The notes beneath the pieces were generated by a model. That model was not told where the DNA came from. It worked only from the letters and a program-made list of their open reading frames with translations, and did not search any database. Shown here in pieces: positions 1 to 7,113 of a stretch of DNA of 14,213 nucleotides. The stretch's first letter is position 1, and every line of letters begins with the position of its first letter. This DNA comes from a bacterium (GTDB taxonomy: Bacteria > Verrucomicrobiota > Kiritimatiellia > UBA8416 > CAMZLY01): the NCBI GenBank assembly GCA_030632465.1, contig DAOVUR010000023.1:1-14213 (forward strand). Reading direction: 5' to 3'. A program made the translations under genes and the position numbers.

Positions 1-322
1 AATGCACACCACGGTGCGATTTCACTCTATAACCAACTGATATTACAACATCAAGGTTGTAACATTTTATATTTTTTGTTTGAGTTTTTCCTGAAATTGC
101 ACCATGTGAAATGGTATGTGCAAAATTTGCACATACCAATTTATCACTAAGTTCACCTTCTTTAAAAATATTCCCGATATGCTTGGTTATTACGCTTCTA
201 TCACGCTGAAAAAGCTCACTTATTTGTTCCTGCGACAACCAAACAGTCTCATTCTCAAAATGCGTCTCTATTTTGATTATTCCATCTTCTGTTTGGTAAA
301 TGATAAGCTGATTATTATTCAT
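1..322 (-). CDS. RhuM-family protein, N-terminal part (cut by window edge)
   Basis: An open frame reads leftward from an ATG at 322-320 to the window edge without a stop, giving 107 residues (MNNNQLIIYQTEDG at the start). I recognise the RhuM ('virulence protein RhuM') N-terminal domain from the stretches TVWLSQEQISELFQRDRS (about residues 26-43), VITKHIGNIFKEGEL (45-59), VCANFAHT (63-70) and YNLDVVISVGYRVKSHRG (88-105). The family is named after a Salmonella pathogenicity-island gene and is common near mobile or defence genes. Its biochemical role is not established, and the first part looks like a DNA-binding helix-turn-helix. The start codon overlaps the end of ispG by 8 nt (ATG at 322-320, ispG TAA at 317-315), with a GGAA about 6 nt upstream inside ispG, so translation is probably coupled. 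Full-length members are several hundred residues, so most of the gene lies outside. The family call is firm; the function is unknown. Confidence 0.85.
   Translation of the reverse strand, partial: MNNNQLIIYQTEDGIIKIETHFENETVWLSQEQISELFQRDRSVITKHIGNIFKEGELSDKLVCANFAHTISHGAISGKTQTKNIKCYNLDVVISVGYRVKSHRGVH
113..137. repeat. Perfect 12+1+12 palindrome inside the RhuM gene
   Basis: The arm GGTATGTGCAAA (113-124) is followed by one A (125) and then by its exact reverse complement TTTGCACATACC (126-137). It encodes part of the conserved VCANFAHT stretch of the RhuM frame, so the codons constrain it and the symmetry may be partly accidental. Twelve perfect pairs is nevertheless more than expected by chance at one site. 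It could be an operator-like binding site or a cruciform. No T-run follows on either strand, so it is not a terminator. Confidence 0.5.
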
Positions 323-1415
323 TTGATTTCCATTCAGAAACACGCTTTAACAGTGCGTCAACCGCATATTCTTGTAACACAGTCTCCTTAAACTCACCAC
401 GTACATAGAGTGCAAATTTACCATCGCCGCCGGCAATAGCAATATCGGCCTCTTTAGCTTCGCCAGGTCCATTAACCATGCACCCCATAACAGCAACAAC
501 TGGACGAGCCGATGCCGGGTGTTTTTGATAATACTTCTCCAGCCGCCCCTCAACTTCTGTAGCAATTTTCATCACATTAACCTGCACACGCCCGCAAGTA
601 GGACATGAAATCACAGTTGGCCCAGGCTCACGCAATCCAAGACAACGCAGCAGCTCAAGCCCAACCTTAACCTCATTAACCGGCGTATCAGTAAGCGAGA
701 TACGAATTGTGTCCCCTATTCCCTCATTTAGCAGAATGCCCATAGCTACAGATGATCGGATAATACCAGGTATCAATGTTCCTGCTTCGGTTAGACCTAA
801 ATGGAGAGGGTAATCAGTCTTCTTCGAAAGTAGACGATAGGCATCCAGTGTACGATACACATCCGTAGCCTTAACTGATATCTTGATATTATGATAATTA
901 AGATCTTCAAGTATACGCACATGCCTTAATGCACTCTCGACTAACGCTTCCGCACTGCCTGGCCCATACTTCTCTTCAATATCCTTTTCCAGCGAGCCAC
1001 CATTTACACCAATACGAATAGGAATCGATCGCTCTGAAGCAGCACTTACCACCTGTTCAACATTCTCGCGCCCACCAATATTACCTGGATTAATACGTAA
1101 CCCATCAACCCCGGATTCTATAGCAAGCAGAGCGAGCTTGTAATCAAAGTGGATGTCAGCAATGAGTGGCGTAGACACCTGGCTCCGGATTTCCGCTAAA
1201 GCCTTTGCTGCTTCGGAGTCAACTATTGCCAAACGAACAATATCACAGCCAACAGTTGCCACCTCATGGATCTGCGCTACTGTGGCATCAATATCATGGC
1301 CATCAGTCTTAGTCATGGTCTGGACGCTGATTGGCGAATCTCCACCAACAGCAATATCCCCGACCTTAATCTTCTTTGTTTGGCACCGCTGGTGGCTCTG
1401 CGTTATCGACTGCAT
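315..1415 (-). CDS. ispG: 4-hydroxy-3-methylbut-2-enyl diphosphate synthase
   Basis: IspG (GcpE) catalyses the penultimate step of the MEP isoprenoid pathway in the cytoplasm. It reductively opens methylerythritol cyclodiphosphate to HMBPP using a [4Fe-4S] cluster. The 366-residue product is the short bacterial form (E. coli has 372), a TIM-barrel followed by a C-terminal iron-sulfur domain. The barrel begins with KIKVGDIAVGG-DSPISVQTMTKT (about 16-36). The cluster ligands are visible as CPTCGR (Cys271, Cys274) and GCMVNGPGEA (Cys312, Glu319). The ATG at 1415 is supported by AGGAGAG 8 nt upstream, inside rseP, and by the match of the first 20 residues to the family. The next in-frame Met lies inside the conserved QTMTKT segment. 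The gene overlaps rseP by 50 nt upstream and the RhuM gene by 8 nt downstream, so the three are probably one transcript. Confidence 0.97.
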   Translation of the reverse strand: MQSITQSHQRCQTKKIKVGDIAVGGDSPISVQTMTKTDGHDIDATVAQIHEVATVGCDIVRLAIVDSEAAKALAEIRSQVSTPLIADIHFDYKLALLAIESGVDGLRINPGNIGGRENVEQVVSAASERSIPIRIGVNGGSLEKDIEEKYGPGSAEALVESALRHVRILEDLNYHNIKISVKATDVYRTLDAYRLLSKKTDYPLHLGLTEAGTLIPGIIRSSVAMGILLNEGIGDTIRISLTDTPVNEVKVGLELLRCLGLREPGPTVISCPTCGRVQVNVMKIATEVEGRLEKYYQKHPASARPVVAVMGCMVNGPGEAKEADIAIAGGDGKFALYVRGEFKETVLQEYAVDALLKRVSEWKSNE

Positions 1416-2874
1416 TAGTTGGGCTCTCCTGAACTTCTTCTGCGGACATACTATTGATCATCTTGAAGACTTTGGGTGCACGCTTCACATCTCTAAATGT
1501 GATTATTAAAAAAGCACTCAGTAATAGTATCATGAAAATGTTAGTTAAGATATTAACAAGTTTCGCACTTACTTTACGCCGTGTGATTCCCTCCCAGAGC
1601 GCAAAGATAATATGTCCGCCATCAAGAACAGGTATCGGTAATAGGTTCAAGATAGCCAAGTTAATATTCAAGAATCGCAAGAAACCTATAGCATTCAGGA
1701 AACTTACTTTTATTGACATCCATAACGCCATAATAATCATAATTGGACCGCCCAACCCCTGCGCAGCATTCTTGGCCTCTTTGGGGGTAGTCAACGCCTT
1801 TAGTATTCTTAGAATCCCACTAGCATCACCCTTCAGCTGATCAACAGGATTTTTATACTGCATCCATTGCGTACTACTACTCATCACACCAGCACTTATA
1901 CTAACACCTATAACTGCGCGCCCAAGCTCTTCATTCATAACAGGCGTAACCGTAATCTCTACCTGCTTATCACCACGCGCCACTACCATACCGCTAGTCT
2001 TAACACCATTTGCCGTGACTAATTCAATGAAATGCTCCGTACTAACAACAGTTACTCCGCCAAATGATTCCACAATATCTTCAGGCTCTACCCCAGCTAC
2101 AGCAGCAGCACTGTCAGGCATAACCGCACCAATAACACATAGCAGCGACCTGCCCATGCCGTCAATCATGCGCACACCCATATCTACATCAATAGTAGGA
2201 ACACCAATATCACGTAGTTCGCCATCGCTTTTTAATGTCAAGGTAAGATCTTTATCCTCTCTGGCTCCCAAAAGAGATTCAGTAGAATAATCAGTCCAAG
2301 ACTCAATACTGTTACCATTAACAGCAACAATCTCATCACCTATGCGCAGTCCACTATGATATGCAGCACTGCTAGTATCAACAAATCCAACTACAGCCCC
2401 ACCAAGATCCTCAGAAGGTTCCCATGGTGACATATAGATGATCATAGCAAGCACAAGTGCAAAGATTACATTGCCCGTTGCACCAGCCAATGCCACTAGT
2501 ATCTTCTTCCACGCTGCTATAGGAGGCAGAACCCTGACTTCCTCTTTCTTCTCATCATCACTAGACTCAGAACCAGGATCTTTATCATCAGCATCTTTAT
2601 CGTCAGCCTTACCCTGTACTGTTGACATGCCGGCCGGATCAAGCTGCGGTAATGCAACATACCCACCTAGCGGAAACCAACCGATTTTATAAGTAACACC
2701 ACGCACGGTTTTTTTAACAATTGCCGGACCAAACCCAATCGAAAAGGTATCAATCTGCATCCCGCACCACAAAGCCACCAGAAAATGACCTAATTCATGC
2801 ACAAAAATCGTAAATCCAAACAGTAACACTAACGCTATAATATCGGCGCCACCACTAATAATAGTACTTAACAT
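1366..2874 (-). CDS. rseP: RseP-type site-2 intramembrane zinc metalloprotease
   Basis: This inner-membrane protease cuts transmembrane segments of substrates such as anti-sigma factors and signal-peptide remnants. The zinc motif HELGH is at residues 26-30 in the first membrane helix, and NLLPIPVLDGGH (410-421, Asp418) supplies the third ligand in a C-terminal helix. Two PDZ-like domains fill roughly 155-330 (cores SGLRIGDEIVAVNG and VAGVEPEDIVESFGG). Further hydrophobic helices lie near 122-148, 375-412 and 442-460. At 502 residues it is longer than E. coli RseP (450). The extra length includes a highly acidic, repetitive linker at about 84-113 and a Pro/Asn-rich tail after 476. The usual AGPxxN before the second helix reads AGATGN here. 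The ATG at 2874 has AGGA about 8 nt upstream. It is the first gene of the leftward transcript and overlaps ispG by 50 nt. Confidence 0.96.
   Translation of the reverse strand: MLSTIISGGADIIALVLLFGFTIFVHELGHFLVALWCGMQIDTFSIGFGPAIVKKTVRGVTYKIGWFPLGGYVALPQLDPAGMSTVQGKADDKDADDKDPGSESSDDEKKEEVRVLPPIAAWKKILVALAGATGNVIFALVLAMIIYMSPWEPSEDLGGAVVGFVDTSSAAYHSGLRIGDEIVAVNGNSIESWTDYSTESLLGAREDKDLTLTLKSDGELRDIGVPTIDVDMGVRMIDGMGRSLLCVIGAVMPDSAAAVAGVEPEDIVESFGGVTVVSTEHFIELVTANGVKTSGMVVARGDKQVEITVTPVMNEELGRAVIGVSISAGVMSSSTQWMQYKNPVDQLKGDASGILRILKALTTPKEAKNAAQGLGGPIMIIMALWMSIKVSFLNAIGFLRFLNINLAILNLLPIPVLDGGHIIFALWEGITRRKVSAKLVNILTNIFMILLLSAFLIITFRDVKRAPKVFKMINSMSAEEVQESPTNAVDNAEPPAVPNKED
2578..2607 (-). repeat. 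15-bp tandem duplication coding ADDKD twice in rseP
   Basis: Two adjacent 15-bp units, 2578-2592 and 2593-2607, differ at one base (ATCTTTATCATCAGC and ATCTTTATCGTCAGC on the plus strand). They encode the repeated pentapeptide ADDKD at about residues 90-99 of RseP, inside the acidic linker. This looks like a recent in-frame duplication in an unconstrained loop. Confidence 0.85.
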
Positions 2875-2922
2875 TTTATATCCTATTCGTAAATTGCTTT
2901 AGTTAACTCAGAAAAGCAAATA

Positions 2923-2951
2923 ATCATACTCTGCTACAAATAACTACGCAA
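2923..2951 (-). promoter_or_regulatory. Candidate sigma70-type promoter for rseP-ispG-RhuM
   Basis: Read on the minus strand, a TTGCGT hexamer (2951-2946) and a TATGAT hexamer (2928-2923) are separated by exactly 17 nt. The -10 box ends about 48 nt before the rseP ATG, a normal leader length. Each hexamer matches the consensus at four or five of six positions. No other good pair was obvious upstream of rseP. This is a pattern match only. Confidence 0.4.
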
Positions 2952-2984
2952 TCACAATAATCATAAATAAATTACCGTAGAATA

Positions 2985-3014
2985 GATTCGTGTTAATTCG
3001 TGCATTCGTGGCAA
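2985..3014 (+). repeat. 30-bp ATTCGTG-type intergenic repeat, copy 1
   Basis: The unit contains ATTCGTG three times, starting at 2986, 2996 and 3004, and ends GGCAA. An identical 30-bp copy lies at 7011-7040, downstream of dnaE and in the same orientation. A CATAGCGCACCGCACC word follows at 3025-3040. From memory, ATTCGTG-rich words of this kind occur in intergenic DNA of many unrelated bacteria, but I know of no assigned function. Confidence 0.9.
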
Positions 3015-3077
3015 ACCTTTCCCTCATAGCGCACCGCACCCGTCGAGCACAGTGCCCCTTTTATTCGCTGGGTTCCT

Positions 3078-3120
3078 CATTCGTAGCAAATCCCTTTCCG
3101 TAGAGCAGCATAGCGCACAG
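3078..3120 (+). repeat. Degenerate second copy of the repeat module
   Basis: CATTCGTAGCAAA (3078-3090), then a CCCTTTCC stretch, then CATAGCGCACAG (3109-3120) repeats in order the elements seen at 3003-3034 and again at 7028-7059. It differs by one substitution in the ATTCGTGG word and by spacer length. The order of the words shows that these are copies of one longer module and not scattered motifs. Confidence 0.6.
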
Positions 3121-3166
3121 TTTTCCTTTTCACTTCATCGCTCATAGTTCATCCTTTAAAATCAGT

Positions 3167-3181
3167 ACTTTTCAGAAAAGT
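3167..3181. other. AT-rich 7+1+7 palindrome upstream of dnaE
   Basis: ACTTTTC (3167-3173), one A, then GAAAAGT (3175-3181) is a perfect inverted repeat followed by TTTT. As RNA it would be a weak stem of about six pairs with a three-base loop, poor for a terminator because of its low GC. It lies 58 nt before the dnaE ATG and could equally be an operator for dnaE. Confidence 0.35.
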
Positions 3182-3238
3182 TTTTGCAAAGCTAAGATTT
3201 AACTTTATTTTCGCACATCCTTCCGTAAGATATTGCAC

Positions 3239-6200
3239 ATGACTAAAAAACAGAAATCTTTCGTCCATTTACATCTGCACACATGCTTTAGCCTCCTAGA
3301 TGGAGCATGTAGGTTGCCAGATCTTATGGATGCTGTTGACGCTCTGGATATGCCAGCAGTCGCAATGACCGACCATGGTGTCATGTATGGCGCTATAGAT
3401 TTCTATAAAGCTGCGCGGGCAAAAAGCATCAAACCAATCATAGGCTGCGAAACATACGTTGCCGGCGGAAAACGTAGTGATAAAAAAATACGCAGCGCAT
3501 CAGGACACCTGCATAATCACCTAGTACTACTGGCTAAGGATGATATAGGCTACCATAACCTCATGAAGCTACAATCTGAAGCCCAGATGGAAGATAGTTT
3601 CTACTACAAACCACGTGTTGACAAGGAACTACTTGCCGAACATAGCGAGGGCCTAATTGCCCTATCAGCCTGCCTCAATGGTGAGGTATCAGCGCTTCTA
3701 AACCAAGATAATCTTGATGGAGCAGTTAAAGCTGCGGGAGAATACTCAGATATCTTTGGTAAAGATAACTTCTTCTTAGAAATCATGGATCATAACATCC
3801 CTGAACAGCGTAAAGTTAACATACTGATGAAGAAAGTGGCGGAACAGACCGGACTACCAATTGTTGCCACCAACGATACGCACTACCTCAAAAAAGAGCA
3901 TGCAGCAGCGCATGAAGTCATGCTCTGTATGCAAACGCAAACCGTTATGTCAGACCCTAAACGAATGCGCTATGGCAGTCATGAATTTTATCTTAAAAGC
4001 CGCCAGGAGATGGAGCCGCTATTCAAGGAGTTCCCCGGCGCTCTGGACTTAACTCTCGAAATTACTGACCGCTGTAACCTAGAGCTTGAAATGGGCGGAT
4101 TACACTTCCCCACCTTTGAATGTCCCGGTGGCATACACGAAAAAGAATACCTCATTCAAGTAGCACACGACGGTATAAAACGCCTATACAACATCAAAGA
4201 TCCCAAAAACCCAAAAGACACCGAAGAGCAAAAAGTAATGGATCGCTTCGACATGGAGCTTGGGGTAATCGAGAAAACCGGCTTCATCAACTACTTCCTC
4301 GTAGTATGGGACTTCGTGAACTTTGCATACAAAGAGAACATCCCTGTAGGTCCAGGTCGAGGCTCCGGTGGCGGTAGTATTATGGCCTACGTAATGGGCA
4401 TCACAAAGATCGATCCACTCAAGTATGAATTAATTTTTGAACGTTTTCTTAATCCGGAACGTGTATCCCCGCCCGATTTCGATATAGACTTCTGCCAAGC
4501 AAGGCGTGAAGAGGTAATCAATTATGTTAAAGACAAATATGGCAGAGATAAAGTAGCCAAAATTATAACCTTCGGTTCCATGGGTGCAAAAACAGTTATC
4601 CGTGATGTCGGCCGCGCCCTAGAAATCCCATTTAGCGAATGCGACCGTCTCTCCAAGATGATTCCCGAAGAACCCAAAATAACCCTCAAAAAAGCACTCG
4701 ATGCCAACCCAGAATTCAAAAAAGCTTACGCAACAGAAGACGTATGTCAAAAAATTCTTAATTTTGGATTTGTACTAGAAGGACTATACCGCAATCCTGG
4801 CACACATGCCGCAGGTGTCGTAATTGGCGAAACAGAGCTGACCAATATTATTCCATTAACCTTGGATAAAGAAAAAGAAGCTGTAACCCAATACACCAAA
4901 GAACCACTAGAAGAGATAGGTCTTCTAAAAATGGACTTCCTGGGGCTCAAAACCCTTACTGTGATTCAAGAAGCCATTGAGCTAATCAAGGAGTGCCATA
5001 ACGTAGATATCGATATTGATAACCTACCACTAGACGATGCACCCGCATTTGAACTACTAAATAAAGGCGATACCGTAGGTGTATTCCAGCTTGAAAGTGC
5101 AGGTATGCGCGACCTATTCCGTAGAATCAATATTGTTAATATAGAAGATATATTCGCCCTTATAGCACTCTATCGCCCCGGCCCAATGAATATGCTTCCC
5201 GATTACATTGCCAGAAAATCTGGAGAGGCAAAAATTCATTATGATCATCCGCTACTAGAATCTATCCTAGAAGAGACTCACGGAGTAATGATCTACCAGG
5301 AACAGGTACAACGTGCTGCAAACATCCTTGCCGGCTACTCACTAGGTGAAGCCGATCTTCTGCGCCGTGCAATGGGTAAAAAGAAAGCATCCGTAATGGA
5401 TGCCCAACGCAGTAAGTTTATTAAAGGTGCTAAAGATACAAACAACATAAGCGAAAAACTATCAGGAAAGATCTTCGATACCATCGCTAAATTTGCCGGG
5501 TACGGATTTAACAAGGCGCATAGCGCAGGCTACGGAATCATCTCATATCAAACCGCATATCTCAAAGCCAACTACCCAGCAGAATTTATGGCAGCACTAA
5601 CATCCAGCGAAATCGGCAACTTTGACAAGATCCCTATCTTTATTAATGAAATAGAGGATATGGGACTTACAGTCGATCCGCCAGACGTAAACTTAAGCCG
5701 TACCCGTTTCCATCCAAGCGAGAACTCTGTGCGCTACGGCCTTGCAGGTATTAAAAACGTCGGCAAAGGTGCCGCCGATGCCATCATCGCAGAACAAAAA
5801 TCAGGCGGTAACTTCACTAGCCTCATAAACTTCTGCGAACGCATAGAAAGTCAATTCGCCAGCAAAAAAACTCTTGAGAACCTTGTCCGCTGTGGCGCCA
5901 TGGACTCATTAGGCGCACATCGTGCGCAACTATTTAATGGTGTTGACTTCGCACTTGCCCGCGCCGCAGAAAGACAGCGCGACCTAAAGTCGGGACAGGG
6001 CAATCTATTTGATATGCTAGCACCGCAAGACGAAAAAACTGGCGAAGAAGAGCTTCCGGAATGTGAAGAATGGCCAGAAAACCAACTACTAAAAACCGAA
6101 AAAGAACTACTTGGCGTATATATGAGCGGCCACCCACTTACCCGCTACTCATCTCTATTAACACGATACCAGCACTCAACCATTCAAGGCGTACAAGAGC

Positions 6201-6778
6201 TGGCAGTCGGAACCAAAACCCGCATTGGCGGCATCATCACATCAATACGCAAACTCTACACCAAAGCCACCAAAGAACTGATGGCATCCATCCAGATAGA
6301 AGACCTCGACGGCAACATGGAAGTCATGGTTTTCTCTGAAGCACACGCAAAATACGGCATGTTACTCGAAGATGATGCCGCAGTTCTTATCTGTGGAGAA
6401 GTAGGAATACGCAACAATATGCCACAACTAACAGCTAACGAGATCTATCCACTAGCTGATGCACCAAAATATTTCGCACAGCAAGTCCGCATCCATGTTC
6501 CAGTAACATACGTCGAACAGAAGCATCTCGAAAAGATAAAGGACATAATCCGCGTCCATCCAGGCACAACCCCATTAATCATCTGCCTAATATTCCCAAC
6601 AGGAGAAAAAGCTTTCATAGAAGCTGGAACAGGATTCAGCGTCTGCGCAGACGAAAGCCTTATCCACGAAATTGAACATGAACTAGGCGAAAACAGCGTC
6701 TACGTAACAATCAACCCAAAAGCCTGCCGCTTCAACCACGACAAACGCCGCTTCCGCCGCAAAAAAGTACAAGAATAA
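3239..6778 (+). CDS. dnaE: DNA polymerase III subunit alpha (DnaE)
   Basis: This is the catalytic subunit of the replicative polymerase, 1179 residues from the ATG at 3239 (E. coli has 1160). An N-terminal PHP domain (about 8-275) starts HLHLHTCFSLLDGA. The palm carries PDFDIDF (Asp413, Asp415) and LKMDFLG (Asp566), the three catalytic aspartates. GFNKAHSAGYG is at 756-766. A helix-hairpin-helix (LAGIKNVGKGAADAI, near 832) is followed by an OB-fold at about 990-1065 (TRIGGIITSIRKLYTKATKELM region), and the C-terminus is very basic. All metal-binding residues expected of an active PHP domain appear present (see findings). A TTG six bases upstream (3233) is an alternative start. I prefer the ATG because no clear Shine-Dalgarno favours either and family members start just before FVHLHLHT. 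The gene stands alone between two repeat-bearing intergenic regions. Confidence 0.97.
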   Translation: MTKKQKSFVHLHLHTCFSLLDGACRLPDLMDAVDALDMPAVAMTDHGVMYGAIDFYKAARAKSIKPIIGCETYVAGGKRSDKKIRSASGHLHNHLVLLAKDDIGYHNLMKLQSEAQMEDSFYYKPRVDKELLAEHSEGLIALSACLNGEVSALLNQDNLDGAVKAAGEYSDIFGKDNFFLEIMDHNIPEQRKVNILMKKVAEQTGLPIVATNDTHYLKKEHAAAHEVMLCMQTQTVMSDPKRMRYGSHEFYLKSRQEMEPLFKEFPGALDLTLEITDRCNLELEMGGLHFPTFECPGGIHEKEYLIQVAHDGIKRLYNIKDPKNPKDTEEQKVMDRFDMELGVIEKTGFINYFLVVWDFVNFAYKENIPVGPGRGSGGGSIMAYVMGITKIDPLKYELIFERFLNPERVSPPDFDIDFCQARREEVINYVKDKYGRDKVAKIITFGSMGAKTVIRDVGRALEIPFSECDRLSKMIPEEPKITLKKALDANPEFKKAYATEDVCQKILNFGFVLEGLYRNPGTHAAGVVIGETELTNIIPLTLDKEKEAVTQYTKEPLEEIGLLKMDFLGLKTLTVIQEAIELIKECHNVDIDIDNLPLDDAPAFELLNKGDTVGVFQLESAGMRDLFRRINIVNIEDIFALIALYRPGPMNMLPDYIARKSGEAKIHYDHPLLESILEETHGVMIYQEQVQRAANILAGYSLGEADLLRRAMGKKKASVMDAQRSKFIKGAKDTNNISEKLSGKIFDTIAKFAGYGFNKAHSAGYGIISYQTAYLKANYPAEFMAALTSSEIGNFDKIPIFINEIEDMGLTVDPPDVNLSRTRFHPSENSVRYGLAGIKNVGKGAADAIIAEQKSGGNFTSLINFCERIESQFASKKTLENLVRCGAMDSLGAHRAQLFNGVDFALARAAERQRDLKSGQGNLFDMLAPQDEKTGEEELPECEEWPENQLLKTEKELLGVYMSGHPLTRYSSLLTRYQHSTIQGVQELAVGTKTRIGGIITSIRKLYTKATKELMASIQIEDLDGNMEVMVFSEAHAKYGMLLEDDAAVLICGEVGIRNNMPQLTANEIYPLADAPKYFAQQVRIHVPVTYVEQKHLEKIKDIIRVHPGTTPLIICLIFPTGEKAFIEAGTGFSVCADESLIHEIEHELGENSVYVTINPKACRFNHDKRRFRRKKVQE

Positions 6779-6991
6779 TCCAACATTCCGTTTCACCCTT
6801 TACCCTTTTATATAGCGCACCGCAAAGACTTCATCCAAACAAGTAGTTAAACCTTTTTACAACCGTTCGCTTCACTCACTTGAGTTAGAGAGAAACAACC
6901 GAGTAAAAGCAATACTGTTATTTCCTTTTAGTCATACAAACTCCCCTTTCTCAGCCGCAGGCCCTCTAGCGTAGCGGTTGTAAAATATTTG

Positions 6992-7073
6992 CATAGCGCA
7001 CAGCACCGCCGATTCGTGTTAATTCGTGCATTCGTGGCAACTCCCTTCATAGCGCACAGCACCGCCGATTCGT
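6992..7073 (+). repeat. Direct 26-bp repeat pair enclosing the ATTCGTG unit
   Basis: A 26-bp sequence beginning CATAGCGCACAGCACCGCC and ending GATTCGT occurs identically at 6992-7017 and 7048-7073, 56 bp apart. The first copy runs directly into the 30-bp ATTCGTG unit (7011-7040), and the second is followed by CTTCGTG-like decay. The arrangement, word A then unit B then word A, resembles a partial tandem duplication of an 'A+B' module. The A core CATAGCGCAC also occurs at 3025-3034 and 3109-3118. Confidence 0.9.
7011..7040 (+). repeat. 30-bp ATTCGTG-type intergenic repeat, copy 2
   Basis: This copy is identical over 30 bp to 2985-3014, again with three ATTCGTG words at offsets of 10 and 8 bp and ending GGCAA. 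Like copy 1 it is followed by a C-rich spacer and CATAGCGCAC (7048-7057). It lies 85 bp upstream of rsmD in the same orientation as copy 1 relative to dnaE. Confidence 0.9.
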
Positions 7074-7107
7074 ACTTCGTGATTTTCCTTGTCCGCATGC
7101 TACCTAA

Positions 7108-7113
7108 TATAAT
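7108..7113 (+). promoter_or_regulatory. Consensus -10 box just upstream of rsmD
   Basis: A perfect TATAAT (7108-7113) ends only 11 nt before the rsmD ATG. A transcript starting about 7 nt after the box would have a leader of only about 4-6 nt. The -35 position at 17-nt spacing (7085-7090, TTCCTT) is a poor match, so the promoter would be weak or activator-dependent. The box alone could arise by chance in AT-rich DNA. Confidence 0.4.

Larger units (their letters stand above)
2875..3238. other. Divergent intergenic region between rseP and dnaE
   Basis: This 364-bp stretch separates divergently read rseP and dnaE. I found no convincing gene, tRNA or other RNA gene in it. It holds the candidate rseP promoter (2923-2951), one full copy of the ATTCGTG repeat (2985-3014), degenerate copies of the same module up to 3120 and a small AT-rich palindrome (3167-3181). 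A promoter for dnaE must lie here too. A weak candidate is TTGCAA (3185-3190) followed 16 nt later by TATTTT (3207-3212), which I would not rely on. Confidence 0.7.

Noticed and set aside
116..391. Plus-strand open frame of 91 codons at the left edge
   Set aside because: It is antisense to the RhuM and ispG frames, which have clear family matches and ribosome sites. It has no recognisable motif.
2875..3238. tRNA or small RNA gene in the rseP-dnaE gap
   Set aside because: There is no TTCGANNC T-loop with flanking pairs or other cloverleaf signal, and the only structure is a weak AT-rich hairpin.
3233..3241. TTG at 3233 as the dnaE start
   Set aside because: An ATG lies only two codons downstream and the extra residues are not conserved. 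Neither has a good ribosome site, so ATG is the simpler choice.
6992..7073. Direct repeats considered as a short CRISPR array
   Set aside because: There are only two copies, the spacer between them is itself a repeat found elsewhere, and no cas gene is nearby.
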